Source: Noviherbaspirillum sp. UKPF54 (GTDB lineage Bacteria > Pseudomonadota > Gammaproteobacteria > Burkholderiales > Burkholderiaceae_D). From it: a stretch of DNA of 64,000 nt. Positions 1 through 9,215 of the stretch are shown in pieces. The stretch covers positions 2,666,001 to 2,730,000 of the forward strand of contig NZ_CP040128.1 of assembly GCF_007874125.1 (NCBI RefSeq), given 5' to 3'. Positions within the stretch are counted from its first letter, which is position 1; every line of letters starts with the position of its first letter. Position numbers and translations under genes: made by a program. The notes beneath the pieces are model-generated. The model did no database searches, had not been told where the DNA came from, and saw nothing but the letters and a program-made list of their open reading frames with translations.

Positions 1-626
1 ACGAAGGCGTCGAGCAGCCGGCGCGCATTCCAGTCGCCGACCATGTCGTACAGCGCAAGCAGCGCCTGCCGCACCTGGCCGTTGTCCTCGTCGCCGAGCG
101 ACTGCATGAAGCGGCTGTACGCATCCAGCATCAGCTCGCCGGTCACTTCCGCCAGGGAGTACCCGTGCGGCACGCCCGACGACAGCGGGGCGATCTGCAC
201 CAGCCGCGCGAACCAGCTGTGGAAGGTGTCGATCGACAGGCTTTGCGGGCTGGCCAGCACGCGGTCGTACAGGCTGCGCGCCAGCGGCAGCACGCCCGGC
301 AGCTCGCGCTCGTCGATGCCGCGCTCCGCCAGCAGCGCGCGCACCTCGGCTTCGGGCCGCAGCGCCAGTTCGTGCAGCAGGTGCAGCAGGCGCTCGCGCA
401 TTTCCTGCGCCGCCTTGCGGGTGAATGTAATCGCCAGCAGCTCGGAAGGCTCGGTCCCCGCCAGCAGCAGGCGCAGCATGCGCGCCACCAAAAGCCAGGT
501 CTTGCCGCTGCCGGCGCATGCTTCCACCGCCACCGAATGGCGCGGATCGCATGCGATGCGCGTGAACTGCGCGGCGTCGACCGCCTGCCCATTGGCTTCG
601 TATGCGCGTGGCGTCATCTCCCGCAT
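1..626 (-). CDS. AddA/RecB-like UvrD-family helicase subunit, N-terminal part (runs off window)
   Basis: The first 208 residues of a superfamily 1 (UvrD/Rep type) helicase are encoded; the rest lies beyond position 1. The Walker A loop ACAGSGKT is at residues 36-43, followed by the motif Ia stretch AITFTRKAAQEM at about 65-76 and a DTFHSWF motif typical of AddA/RecB proteins. Its ATG (624-626) overlaps the TGA of the upstream nuclease gene by one base (TGATG), and a GGGAG lies about 7 bases before it; an in-frame ATG at 630-632 is less well spaced. The tight coupling to an AddB-like partner points to a double-strand-break end-resection enzyme. Family assignment is firm; whether it is orthologous to AddA or to another RecB-like helicase is inferred. 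Confidence 0.87.
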   Translation of the reverse strand, partial: MREMTPRAYEANGQAVDAAQFTRIACDPRHSVAVEACAGSGKTWLLVARMLRLLLAGTEPSELLAITFTRKAAQEMRERLLHLLHELALRPEAEVRALLAERGIDERELPGVLPLARSLYDRVLASPQSLSIDTFHSWFARLVQIAPLSSGVPHGYSLAEVTGELMLDAYSRFMQSLGDEDNGQVRQALLALYDMVGDWNARRLLDAF

Positions 627-3319
627 CACCATGCTCCCTTGCGGCACAGGCCGCGCACTTCGCAAAACACGCAGATGCGCTCGATGCCGGCGGCCGGCAA
701 CGGCGCGCCCTGCCCGATGGCGCGGATGTTGGACACGATCTGCGCCTCCAGCAGGGCCTGCCACTGGCCGTAATTCGGCGCGGCGGCGTCGCCGGTCCTG
801 TCCTTCGACGCCTCCAGCGCGACGTAATGCGCGCCGGCCACCGGCACATCCGACAGCAGGCCGTAGAACGCCAGCTGGTGGTCGTCGCTCTCCCTGGCCT
901 TGTCGCGCAGGGACTGCATGTTCCTGGTCTTGTAGTCGAGGACAGCGCGCTCGCCGTCCGCGTTCTCGTCGATGCGGTCGACGCAGCCGTGCAGGGTGAC
1001 CTGGCCGCCTTCCCAGGACAGCGTCTTCTGGAACCGCTGCTCGCCGACCACGAACTGCCAGCCCTGGCTTTCGCGTTCGCCGGCCCACGCCAGGTAAGCC
1101 GGAATCACCTTTTGCCAGCGCGCGTAATAGCCGAGCGCTGCCGCGCTGCGATCGAGCGCCTGGCTAAACACCTGCTCCGAGATGTCGCGCAGCAGGGATT
1201 CGCGTCCGTCGCGCGGTATTCGCCGGTCGCGCACGGCCTCGTGGTATCGCCTGAGGATTTCATGCAGCCAGTCGCCGTAGTCGCGCTTTTCGGGCATATC
1301 CGACAGCTCGCCCAGTCCGTCCAGGCCCAGCATGCGCGTGGCGAAGAATTGATACGGGCACGCCACCAGGCTGTTATAGCCGCTGGCCGACAACCGGCGC
1401 GGCACGAGCTGCGGCGCGGCCGGCGCCGGCATGGATGGCGGCGCACAGCGCAGCGCGTGCGGTTCGAGCCGGATTTCGCGCAGCGGCACCTTGGATTGGC
1501 CCGCGCGTTCCAGCGCCAATTGCAGGCGTTCGACCCAGCTGCTGGCCAAATTGGGCTCGCCGTTCTTGTACGACTGCCAGGACAGCGTAACTTCCGGGTT
1601 CGCGCTCAGCAGTTCGGCGAAATCGCGCAGTTGCTGGCGCTGGCGCATTTCCCTGGTCGGCAGCCCGAGTTCGCGCCGCACGGCATTGGCGAAAAACAGC
1701 ATTTCATCGAGCCGGGACGGCAAGTGATCGGTATCCGCGCCGACCATCAATACCGCGTCGAAGCAGCGCAGCTGCGCGCCGTTCAATTGCAGCATTGCCA
1801 CGCGCCGGTCGAAGTCGGAAGGCACGAACGGCGTCAGCTCCATCTGCAGGCCGAGGAAGGCACGCCACTCGGCAAACGAGAACGGCTGATGCATGGTCTG
1901 CGCGTCCTGGATCAGGGTATCGAGCAAGGCCGCCACCTGTGCGCCGGCGGCATCCTGCTGCAGCGCCTCGCGCATGCCCAGTTCGTTCATGACGGCGCTG
2001 GTGAGCACCGCCCACTCTCCCAGCGTCTTGCGCCCGGCAAACAGTGCCGCCTGCCGCGCCACTTCGCGCAGCATTTCCCGCGCCGCCTGGGCGTCGCGCA
2101 GCACCGCATCCGCCGCCTCCCAGCCTCCCAGCACATTGAAGCGGCGCAGCGCATGCTCGATCGCCATCACGCGCTCGCCCTTGTCGGGCAAGTGCGCGAA
2201 CAGGAAAGGCGACTTCAGCAAATCCAGCAATACGACGGTTTCCGCGCGCGTGGTCACCACGTCGAGCAGCGTGGCGACGGCGGCGGCGGCGCGCGTGGTC
2301 GACAGCTTCCAGCCGGTTTCGTCGGAAACGAACACCTGCGCCCGCTCCAGCAATGCGCGGATGCGTCGCGCCACGACACGGTCCTGGGCGATGATCGCGA
2401 TGCGGCTCTTGCCGGACCGTAGCCAGTCGAGTACGGTCTGGGCGCCGCGCTGCGCCTCCTCCTCCAGGCTGCCGGCGGCGCACAGCGACAATCCGGCCGG
2501 CGCCCCGGACAACGGCAGCGGCTGCTCCGGTGCCTCGCCGTCCAGCATCTCGCTCCAGGCGGCCGCGTACACCGGCGCGACCGCCGCCGCCCGCCAGTCC
2601 AGCGTTATCGGCAGCACCGGCTGGCGCTCGGCGTAGGCATTCAGGAATGCCTGGTGGTAGGCATCTGGCGCCACCGGGCTCATCCAGACCAGCGGCTCGG
2701 CGGCGTGCGCGGCCAGGCGCATCATTTGCGCATAACAGGAGGCGACCGGATCGTTGCCGTCGAGCTGGCTTTTCCACAGCGTCCACACCAGTTGCGCTTC
2801 GTCGGACAACGTGTCGCGCACCAGCGGCGGAAGCTGCTCGAGCGCCGCCTGCCATCGTTCTTCGGGCGCACTAGGGCATAGCTGCAGCGATGGAACCAAT
2901 GCGCGGGTTAATTCATCAAACAGGGTCAACAGGGTTTGCGCCAGCGGCAACAAGTCCGTGTTGCGGCGCGCAGTGAACAATTTCTTAAGCCATCCGTGCT
3001 GGCGCAGCTCGGCATAGAGCGACATCATGCGCTCGCTCGCGGGCGCAACCGGCAGCGTGGCCAGATCCGGCGGCAGCATGTCGATCCAGGCGGCCAGCGT
3101 GGTAATACGCGGCGCGATGAAGGGGCGGCGCAGCTCGGCGGACAGCGCCGACTTCAATTGTTGCGCATGGACGAAGCCCGGCACCAGCACCCGCACCGAT
3201 GAAAAATCGCAGGCCTGGCCATGCGCATGCGGCGGCAACAGACCACTACCAAGAATCGCTCGCGCGGCCAGCGGCCAGAAGTCGGCAGAGGGAGGAATCA
3301 GCAGCGGATCATGCAACAT
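626..3319 (-). CDS. AddB-like PD-(D/E)XK nuclease family protein
   Basis: 897 residues. The C-terminal part carries the RecB-family nuclease signature AVLDYKTRN (D795, K797). An iron-sulfur cluster pattern of the AddB type is also visible: one cysteine in the ACPYQFF motif and three near the end (C883, C886, C892). The N-terminal two thirds resemble an inactive helicase-like AddB core with no intact Walker A. It is translationally coupled to the UvrD-family helicase downstream (one-base overlap), so the two probably form one helicase-nuclease complex that resects DNA ends for recombination. The ATG at 3319 was kept because the protein aligns naturally from there (MLHDPLLIPPSADFW). Family assignment is confident; the name AddB is inference. 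Confidence 0.85.
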   Translation of the reverse strand: MLHDPLLIPPSADFWPLAARAILGSGLLPPHAHGQACDFSSVRVLVPGFVHAQQLKSALSAELRRPFIAPRITTLAAWIDMLPPDLATLPVAPASERMMSLYAELRQHGWLKKLFTARRNTDLLPLAQTLLTLFDELTRALVPSLQLCPSAPEERWQAALEQLPPLVRDTLSDEAQLVWTLWKSQLDGNDPVASCYAQMMRLAAHAAEPLVWMSPVAPDAYHQAFLNAYAERQPVLPITLDWRAAAVAPVYAAAWSEMLDGEAPEQPLPLSGAPAGLSLCAAGSLEEEAQRGAQTVLDWLRSGKSRIAIIAQDRVVARRIRALLERAQVFVSDETGWKLSTTRAAAAVATLLDVVTTRAETVVLLDLLKSPFLFAHLPDKGERVMAIEHALRRFNVLGGWEAADAVLRDAQAAREMLREVARQAALFAGRKTLGEWAVLTSAVMNELGMREALQQDAAGAQVAALLDTLIQDAQTMHQPFSFAEWRAFLGLQMELTPFVPSDFDRRVAMLQLNGAQLRCFDAVLMVGADTDHLPSRLDEMLFFANAVRRELGLPTREMRQRQQLRDFAELLSANPEVTLSWQSYKNGEPNLASSWVERLQLALERAGQSKVPLREIRLEPHALRCAPPSMPAPAAPQLVPRRLSASGYNSLVACPYQFFATRMLGLDGLGELSDMPEKRDYGDWLHEILRRYHEAVRDRRIPRDGRESLLRDISEQVFSQALDRSAAALGYYARWQKVIPAYLAWAGERESQGWQFVVGEQRFQKTLSWEGGQVTLHGCVDRIDENADGERAVLDYKTRNMQSLRDKARESDDHQLAFYGLLSDVPVAGAHYVALEASKDRTGDAAAPNYGQWQALLEAQIVSNIRAIGQGAPLPAAGIERICVFCEVRGLCRKGAW

Positions 3320-3641
3320 GTGGATTGGCCAGGACGAGAGTTGCGGCAGAGTGGATGATTGGCGCGCCGCGTGACGCCCGGCCCGATGGCCGCGCCAGCA
3401 ATTTTATGTGAGTTAGGGCAAAAAAATGGGGGCCACACTACACTTTTTATGAAAATCGGTTATGATTTGACCAATATCCCGCCGCACTACCTCTTGCAGT
3501 ACCCTCCAGCAGGCTTGAATTCGCAATCAACGTCTCCACTTGCGTATTGCATCCCGGACACGTTGGTTGGCTGGGATTGAGCAAGGTCAGTAAGTCTGTT
3601 GGCGTTGACTTGACCCCTTTTACCCTCTACTCGAGGAAATC
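3320..3641. other. intergenic region between addB-like gene and trxA
   Basis: Divergent 322-base spacer. The only promoter-like element I see for trxA is a TATGAT hexamer at 3461-3466, without a good -35 partner. Open frames here lack coding character. A purine-rich Shine-Dalgarno sequence (GAGGAAA) precedes trxA. Confidence 0.4.
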
Positions 3642-3968
3642 ATGAGCGAAAACATTAAATACATCACTGATGCCTCTTTCGATTCGGACGTCCTGAAGTC
3701 CGACAAGCCGGTCCTGGTCGATTTCTGGGCTGAATGGTGCGGCCCCTGCAAGATGATCGCCCCGATCCTGGAAGAAGTCGCCAAGGAATACGACGGCAAG
3801 CTGCAGATCGCGAAGATGGACGTCGATGCCAACCAGGCCGTTCCGGCCAAGTTCGGCATCCGCGGCATTCCGACACTGATCCTGTTCAAGAACGGCGTGC
3901 CGGCGGCGCAGAAAGTCGGCGCCATGGCCAAAGGCCAGCTCACGTCATTCATCGACAGCAATATCTGA
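3642..3968 (+). CDS. trxA: thioredoxin
   Basis: 108 residues, the normal length of a cytoplasmic thioredoxin 1. The redox motif WCGPC sits at residues 32-36 and the conserved cis-proline in GIPTLILF at P77. It reduces protein disulfides, including ribonucleotide reductase and peroxiredoxins, and is itself reduced by thioredoxin reductase. No signal peptide, so cytosolic. The ATG follows GAGGAAATC at a good distance. It lies directly upstream of rho, an arrangement common in proteobacteria, with about 100 bases between them. Confidence 0.97.
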   Translation: MSENIKYITDASFDSDVLKSDKPVLVDFWAEWCGPCKMIAPILEEVAKEYDGKLQIAKMDVDANQAVPAKFGIRGIPTLILFKNGVPAAQKVGAMAKGQLTSFIDSNI

Positions 3969-4068
3969 TTGTGACCAGCGCGGCGGTACATTCGTACCGC
4001 CGCTGTTAAATTGACCACCCGCGCAGTTCCCTCCCCCACCTTGCTATTCCCATCCCGGGACACTCACT

Positions 4069-5334
4069 ATGCATTTATCTGAACTCAAGGCGCTTCACGT
4101 CTCGGCCCTGCTCGAAATGGCCATCGGACTTGAAATCGACAATGCCGCACGCCTGCGCAAGCAGGAACTGATGTTCGCGATCCTGAAGAAACGCGCCAAG
4201 GCCGGCGAACAGATCTTCGGCGACGGCGTCCTCGAAGTCCTGCCCGACGGCTTCGGCTTCCTGCGCTCGCCCGACGCGAGCTACATGGCATCGACCGACG
4301 ACATCTACATCTCGCCCTCGCAAATCCGCCGCTTCAACCTGCATACCGGCGATTCGATCGAAGGCGAAGTCCGCACCCCGAAAGACGGCGAACGCTACTT
4401 TGCATTAGTGAAGGTGGACAAGGTCAACGGCGAACCGCCGGAAGCCTCCAAGCACCGCATCCTGTTCGAAAACCTCACGCCGCTGCATCCGAACAAGCTG
4501 CTGCACCTCGAGCGCGAGATGCGCGGCGAGGAAAACATCACCGGCCGCATCATCGACATGATCGCCCCGATCGGCCGCGGCCAGCGTGGTCTGCTGGTGG
4601 CATCGCCGAAGTCCGGCAAATCGGTCATGCTGCAGCACATCGCGCATGCGATCACCACAAACCATCCGGACACCACGCTGATCGTGCTGCTGATCGACGA
4701 ACGCCCGGAAGAAGTGACCGAAATGCAGCGCTCGGTGCGCGGCGAAGTGGTCGCCTCCACCTTCGACGAACCGGCCACGCGCCACGTTCAGGTGGCCGAA
4801 ATGGTGCTGGAAAAAGCCAAGCGCCTGGTTGAGATGAAGCGCGACGTGGTGATCCTGCTCGACTCGATCACCCGCCTGGCGCGCGCCTACAACACCGTGA
4901 TCCCGGCCTCCGGCAAGGTGCTGACCGGCGGTGTCGACGCCAACGCGCTGCAGCGCCCGAAGCGCTTCTTCGGCGCCGCCCGTAACGTCGAGGAAGGCGG
5001 CTCGCTGACGATCATCGCCACCGCCCTGATCGAAACCGGCAGCCGCATGGACGACGTGATCTACGAAGAATTCAAGGGTACCGGCAACATGGAAGTGCAC
5101 CTGGAACGCCGCCTGGCCGAAAAGCGCGTCTACCCGTCGATCAACCTGAACAAATCCGGCACCCGCCGCGAGGAATTGCTGATCAAGCCGGATCAGCTGC
5201 AGAAGATCTGGATTCTGCGCAAGCTGTTGTACGGCATGGATGAAATCGAGGCGATGGAATTTATCCTCGACAAGATGAAATCGACCAAAAACAATGCTGA
5301 ATTCTTTGAAATGATGCGGCGTGGCGGAGCCTGA
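4069..5334 (+). CDS. rho: transcription termination factor Rho
   Basis: 421 residues, standard length. The N-terminal helical domain is followed by the cold-shock-like RNA-binding domain with RNP1 motif GFGFLR (61-66), the P-loop SPKSGKS (179-185), and Walker [11 protein letters not shown] (about 260-269) followed by the Q-loop region. Rho is a hexameric RNA-dependent ATPase that ends untranslated transcripts. It sits between trxA and rpmE with its own intrinsic terminator just after the stop. No unusual insertions such as those found in actinobacterial Rho are seen. Confidence 0.98.
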   Translation: MHLSELKALHVSALLEMAIGLEIDNAARLRKQELMFAILKKRAKAGEQIFGDGVLEVLPDGFGFLRSPDASYMASTDDIYISPSQIRRFNLHTGDSIEGEVRTPKDGERYFALVKVDKVNGEPPEASKHRILFENLTPLHPNKLLHLEREMRGEENITGRIIDMIAPIGRGQRGLLVASPKSGKSVMLQHIAHAITTNHPDTTLIVLLIDERPEEVTEMQRSVRGEVVASTFDEPATRHVQVAEMVLEKAKRLVEMKRDVVILLDSITRLARAYNTVIPASGKVLTGGVDANALQRPKRFFGAARNVEEGGSLTIIATALIETGSRMDDVIYEEFKGTGNMEVHLERRLAEKRVYPSINLNKSGTRREELLIKPDQLQKIWILRKLLYGMDEIEAMEFILDKMKSTKNNAEFFEMMRRGGA

Positions 5335-5353
5335 TAAATAGCTCCAAGGTCGC

Positions 5354-5388
5354 AAAAGGCGCATGCGATGCATGCGCCTTTTTTATTT
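5354..5388 (+). terminator. intrinsic terminator of rho
   Basis: Perfect stem AAGGCGCATGC / GCATGCGCCTT (5356-5366 and 5370-5380) with a GAT loop, followed by a T-rich run (TTTTTTATTT). It lies 20 bases after the rho stop codon. Confidence 0.9.
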
Positions 5389-5457
5389 CCTGCAAAACAA
5401 GAAACACGGCTTCTTGCACAAAGCACATGCACCTCGCGCAAACCCCTGATTCCATTG

Positions 5458-5463
5458 TATAAT
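5458..5463 (+). promoter_or_regulatory. probable -10 element of the rpmE promoter
   Basis: TATAAT preceded by TG (TGTATAAT), 100 bases upstream of rpmE and downstream of the rho terminator. No convincing -35 hexamer at 17 bases, so it may rely on the upstream TG. Confidence 0.45.
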
Positions 5464-5562
5464 CCCCCGTTTTCACCCCCAGGCAAGTGACCGGCAATCG
5501 GGTCAAGAAGCAGCAGGACCGACGAAGTGCCGATTGGCTACCAAACTATCGAGAGGAAAATC

Positions 5563-5829
5563 ATGAAAGAAGGCATTCACCCGGAATATCGCGAAGTCGT
5601 GTTCCAAGACATGTCCAACGACTTCAAATTCATCACCCGCTCCACGATCCAGACCCGCGAAACCATCAATTTCGAAGGCAAGGATTACCCGCTGGTGAAG
5701 CTGGAAGTGACTGCGGAATCCCACCCGTTCTACACCGGCAAGCACAAGATCGTCGACACCGCCGGCCGCGTGGAAAAATTCCGCCAGAAGTTCGGCAATC
5801 GCGGTTCCAAGACGCAAGCTGCGGGCTGA
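5563..5829 (+). CDS. rpmE2: 50S ribosomal protein L31 type B
   Basis: 88 residues starting [16 protein letters not shown], the typical start of the zinc-free (type B, C-minus) form of L31; no CxxC pair is present. The ATG at 5563 follows GAGAGGAAAATC. An in-frame upstream ATG at 5527 is rejected because the protein family begins at MKEG. L31 bridges the ribosomal subunits. The type B paralogue usually supports translation under zinc limitation, but in many Burkholderiales it is the copy beside rho. A terminator follows 20 bases after the stop. Confidence 0.95.
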   Translation: MKEGIHPEYREVVFQDMSNDFKFITRSTIQTRETINFEGKDYPLVKLEVTAESHPFYTGKHKIVDTAGRVEKFRQKFGNRGSKTQAAG

Positions 5830-5849
5830 TCCCGTTGCTTCGCGCGAAA

Positions 5850-5876
5850 GAAGGCAGCCCCGGCTGCCTTTTTTAT
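5850..5876 (+). terminator. intrinsic terminator of rpmE2
   Basis: Stem AAGGCAGCC / GGCTGCCTT around a two-base loop (5851-5870) followed by TTTTTATTTTA. Confidence 0.88.
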
Positions 5877-5966
5877 TTTATGCATACAGTCTGATACAGC
5901 CGTGACGATGCATTTGCGGCACAATATCGCCCACGCCAATAAAAACAAAGCCGTCCTTTCCCCGAC

Positions 5967-7679
5967 ATGAAGCCCGTCCGCCTCCCCGCTTCCGCCACGA
6001 ATGCGCTTCCCCGCTGGGTCCTGATCTCGCTGTGCATGCTGTACATCCTGCCCGGCCTGCTGCGGCGCGATCCGTGGAAAAGCGACGACGCGGCCGGTTT
6101 CGGCATCATGTGGACCATGGCGCATGGCGGGCTCGACGACTGGCTGTGGCCGCACATCGTCGGCTTGCCGATGGCCGACAAGGGGCCGCTCGCATTCTGG
6201 ATCGGCGCCCTGTGCATCAAGTTGTTCGGCGCAGTTCTGGACGACGCCTTGGCGGCCCGCATCGCCACCATCGCCTTCTTCCTGGTCGGCTGCTTTTCGG
6301 TCTGGTACACCACCTACCTGCTCGGGCGCCGCCCGGAAGCGCAGCCGCTGAAGCTGGCGTTCGGCGGCCAGCCCGAGGCCAGGGACTACGGCCGCATGCT
6401 GGCCGACGGCGCGCTGCTGATCTATCTCGGCTGCCTCGGCCTGCTGATGCCGAGCCACAGCACCAGCGCGGAAGCCCTGCAGGTGTCGCTGGTAGCCTCC
6501 AGCATGTATGCGGCGGCGCGCCTGCTCGAATCACATTCAATCCGCGCGGCGGCCGTGCTGGGCGCCGCGCTCGGCCTGCTGGTTCTCTCCCGGGGCTGGG
6601 CCGTGCCGCTGGCCATATGGGTGGCGCTGCTAATGCTGGCGGCGATCCGAGAACGGGTTCTGATGGCGCGCCTGGCACTCGTGACCATGCCGGTAGCGGC
6701 AGCCGTTGCAAGCACGTGGCTTGTAGCCAGCAGTATCGTTCGGCCGTTCGACAGCTCGCCCTATGACTCCTGGATGATCTGGAACCTGAGCCAGATCGGC
6801 ATGCCGTCCTGGGACTCGCTGAAATTCCTGCTCAAGAACGGCATCGTGTTTGCGTGGCCGGCCTGGCCTTTCGCCGGCTGGGCGGTGTATGCGTGGCGCA
6901 GGCAGTCCTCCGCGCCGCACGTCACGATTCCGCTCGCGTTTTTCGTTGCGGTCGCGGTGCTGGCGATGATCAATCCGCATTCCGAGGAAGGCGTGCTGCT
7001 GCCCCTGCTGCCGCCGCTGGCGATTCTCGCTGCGTTCGGGTTGCCCACCATGAAGCGCGGCGCGATCAACGCTGTCGACTGGTTCTCCGTGATGACGCTG
7101 ACCGCATCCGCCGCATTCATCTGGATCGGCTGGATCGCCAAGCAAACCGGCTGGCCGGCCCAGATCGCGAAGAACGCTTTCAAGCTTGCGCCGGGCTTCA
7201 AGCCGGAATTCAACCTGATCGCATTCCTGATCGCGGCCGGTGCGACGATCGGCTGGTTTGTGCTGGTGCACTGGCGCATTTCGCGCCATCCGTCGGTGCT
7301 GTGGCGCGCCGTCGTGCTGTCGTCCGGCGGCGTGATCCTGTGCTGGTCGCTGCTGATGACGCTGTGGCTGCCCTGGATTAACTACGGCAAGAGCTATGCG
7401 GGCGTGGCGCGGGAAATCGCAAGCAAACTGCCGCCGAACAGCTGCGTCGACTCCGATGTCGGCGCCGCACAGCGCGCCTCGTTCGCGTATTTCGGCCATG
7501 TCCCGTTTGCCCGCTTCGACGATGCGCACTGCGACTTCCTGCTGCTGCAGGACCGCAACCGTGGCCATGAAAACACAACGCTGATAAGGCGCTCCGGTCT
7601 CCAATGGACCCTGCGATGGGAAGGCCGCCGCCCTTCCGACCGCGACGAGCGCTTCCGCCTTTACCAACGCGTCAATTGA
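5967..7679 (+). CDS. GT39/ArnT-like membrane glycosyltransferase
   Basis: 570-residue polytopic membrane protein with about a dozen hydrophobic segments. The first periplasmic loop carries RRDPWKSDDAAGF, matching the catalytic acidic loop motif (RxPWxxDE) of ArnT/PMT-type glycosyltransferases that use polyprenyl-phosphate-linked sugars. A soluble C-terminal region follows the last membrane segment. The acceptor cannot be told from sequence: lipid A, a cell-wall glycan or a protein are all possible, and there are no aminoarabinose genes nearby to suggest ArnT itself. It overlaps the MATE gene by four bases, so the two are probably co-transcribed. Confidence 0.75.
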   Translation: MKPVRLPASATNALPRWVLISLCMLYILPGLLRRDPWKSDDAAGFGIMWTMAHGGLDDWLWPHIVGLPMADKGPLAFWIGALCIKLFGAVLDDALAARIATIAFFLVGCFSVWYTTYLLGRRPEAQPLKLAFGGQPEARDYGRMLADGALLIYLGCLGLLMPSHSTSAEALQVSLVASSMYAAARLLESHSIRAAAVLGAALGLLVLSRGWAVPLAIWVALLMLAAIRERVLMARLALVTMPVAAAVASTWLVASSIVRPFDSSPYDSWMIWNLSQIGMPSWDSLKFLLKNGIVFAWPAWPFAGWAVYAWRRQSSAPHVTIPLAFFVAVAVLAMINPHSEEGVLLPLLPPLAILAAFGLPTMKRGAINAVDWFSVMTLTASAAFIWIGWIAKQTGWPAQIAKNAFKLAPGFKPEFNLIAFLIAAGATIGWFVLVHWRISRHPSVLWRAVVLSSGGVILCWSLLMTLWLPWINYGKSYAGVAREIASKLPPNSCVDSDVGAAQRASFAYFGHVPFARFDDAHCDFLLLQDRNRGHENTTLIRRSGLQWTLRWEGRRPSDRDERFRLYQRVN

Positions 7680-9049
7680 CCCCGTCTCAACCCTCGCAAT
7701 CCTTCACCATCCGTATCGCGGGCCTGGCCTGGCCGATCCTGATCGGTCAGCTGGCGGTGATCGCCAACGGCGTGATCGATACTGCGATGACATCGCGCTT
7801 CTCTGCCACCGACCTGGCGGCACTGGCGCTGGGCGCGTCGATCTACATCAGCATCTTCGTCGGCCTGAACGGCGTGCTGGCCGCCATGTCGCCGGTGATC
7901 GGCCAGCTGTTCGGCGCGCAACGCTTCCAGGATATCGGCGCCGAGATCAAGCAAGGAGCCTGGCTGGCCCTGTTCCTGGCGCTCGCCGGCTGCATTGCGC
8001 TGGCATTTCCTCAGCCGCTGCTGGCCCTGGCGCATGCCTCGTCGGACCTGAACGAAAAATCGACGCTGTACTTGCGCATCCTGGCGCTGGCACTGCCGGC
8101 CACCCTAGGGTTCCGCATTTACGCGTCGCTCAATACCGCCATCGGCCAGCCGAAAATGGTGATGGCGCTGCAGATCGGCGCGCTCGCGCTCAAAATACCG
8201 CTCAACGGCCTGTTCATCTTCGGCGGCTTTGGCGTGCCGGCCCTGGGCGGCCCCGGCTGCGCAGTCGCCACGGCGGTCATCGCGTGGACCCTGTTCCTGA
8301 TCAGCGCCCTGATCCTGCGCACTCACTCCAGCTATCGTGCGTACGGCATTTTCGGCACAGGCTTCGCGGCACCGAAGTGGGCGGCGCAACGCGAACTGCT
8401 CAAGCTCGGCATCCCGATGGGCCTGTCCTATCTGATCGAAGTCACCGCCTTCACCTTCATGGCGCTGTTCATCGCGCGCCTGGGCGCAACCGTCGTGGCC
8501 GGGCACCAGATCACCGCCAACTTCGGCACTGTCCTGTACATGCTGCCGCTGGCGATCGCCAATGCGACCGGCACGCTGGTTGCGCAAGCCATCGGCGCAC
8601 AGCAACTCGAGACGGCGCGCCGCATCGGTTTCGCCGGCATCCGGCTGGCAGCCATCCTGTCGGTGAGCATCGGCGTCGTCGTCTGGCTCGCGCGCGAAGC
8701 AATCGTTCGCGCCTACACGCCGGATGCGTCCGTCGCCGCGACGGCGCTGCCGCTGTTCATGTTCATCGCGTTCTACCAGCTGTTCGATTCGGTGCAGGTC
8801 GCCGCCGCGTTCGTGCTGCGCGCATACAAGGTGGCGGTGGTGCCGACGCTGATGTATGCGGTTGCGCTGTGGGGCGTCGGATTAGGCGGAGGATATGTGC
8901 TCGGGCTCGATCCGTTCGGCATCAGCCCGTCGCTCTTCCACGGCGCGGCGGGATTCTGGATGGGCAACAGCACCAGCCTGGCGCTGGTCGCCACAGGCCT
9001 GCTGTGGTACCTGCGCGTGGTCCAGCGCAATGCCGAACGCGAACAATAA
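7676..9049 (+). CDS. MATE-family efflux transporter
   Basis: About 457 residues when started at the TTG at 7676, which forms a TTGA overlap with the stop of the preceding gene. The next upstream in-frame starts (ATG 7604 and 7616) would overlap that gene by 60-76 bases and add a proline/arginine-rich stretch foreign to the family. The protein begins with SFTIRIAGLAWPILIGQL and shows two MatE repeats, about 12 membrane segments and the GHQITANF motif. NorM/DinF-type proteins export cationic drugs or metabolites by sodium or proton antiport. The substrate is unknown. A weak hairpin follows at 9087-9107. Confidence 0.85.
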   Translation: MTPSQPSQSFTIRIAGLAWPILIGQLAVIANGVIDTAMTSRFSATDLAALALGASIYISIFVGLNGVLAAMSPVIGQLFGAQRFQDIGAEIKQGAWLALFLALAGCIALAFPQPLLALAHASSDLNEKSTLYLRILALALPATLGFRIYASLNTAIGQPKMVMALQIGALALKIPLNGLFIFGGFGVPALGGPGCAVATAVIAWTLFLISALILRTHSSYRAYGIFGTGFAAPKWAAQRELLKLGIPMGLSYLIEVTAFTFMALFIARLGATVVAGHQITANFGTVLYMLPLAIANATGTLVAQAIGAQQLETARRIGFAGIRLAAILSVSIGVVVWLAREAIVRAYTPDASVAATALPLFMFIAFYQLFDSVQVAAAFVLRAYKVAVVPTLMYAVALWGVGLGGGYVLGLDPFGISPSLFHGAAGFWMGNSTSLALVATGLLWYLRVVQRNAEREQ

Positions 9050-9086
9050 AGCAGTGCCGGCTAGACCTTCATCGGCAGAATATTCA

Positions 9087-9127
9087 AATAAGCCGCAAAG
9101 GCTTATTAAACAAATGCCGCGGCATTT
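9087..9127. repeat. two adjacent perfect palindromes after the MATE gene
   Basis: AATAAGCC-GCAAA-GGCTTATT (9087-9107), a possible weak bidirectional terminator, is followed by the 16-base palindrome AAATGCCGCGGCATTT (9112-9127). No T-run follows the second, so its role is unclear. Confidence 0.5.
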
Positions 9128-9215
9128 CCACCATTAAATATGCCCCCAATCACGGCCCTATTTCAGAAAGTAAACCTTGGTTGGGCCCCTTATTAAATCA
9201 CTCTACACACAAGCG

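Noticed and set aside
602..2422. 606-residue plus-strand open frame
   Set aside because: It is the antisense of the AddB-like nuclease gene; high GC keeps the opposite frame open. Its product is Arg/Gln/His-rich with no domain.
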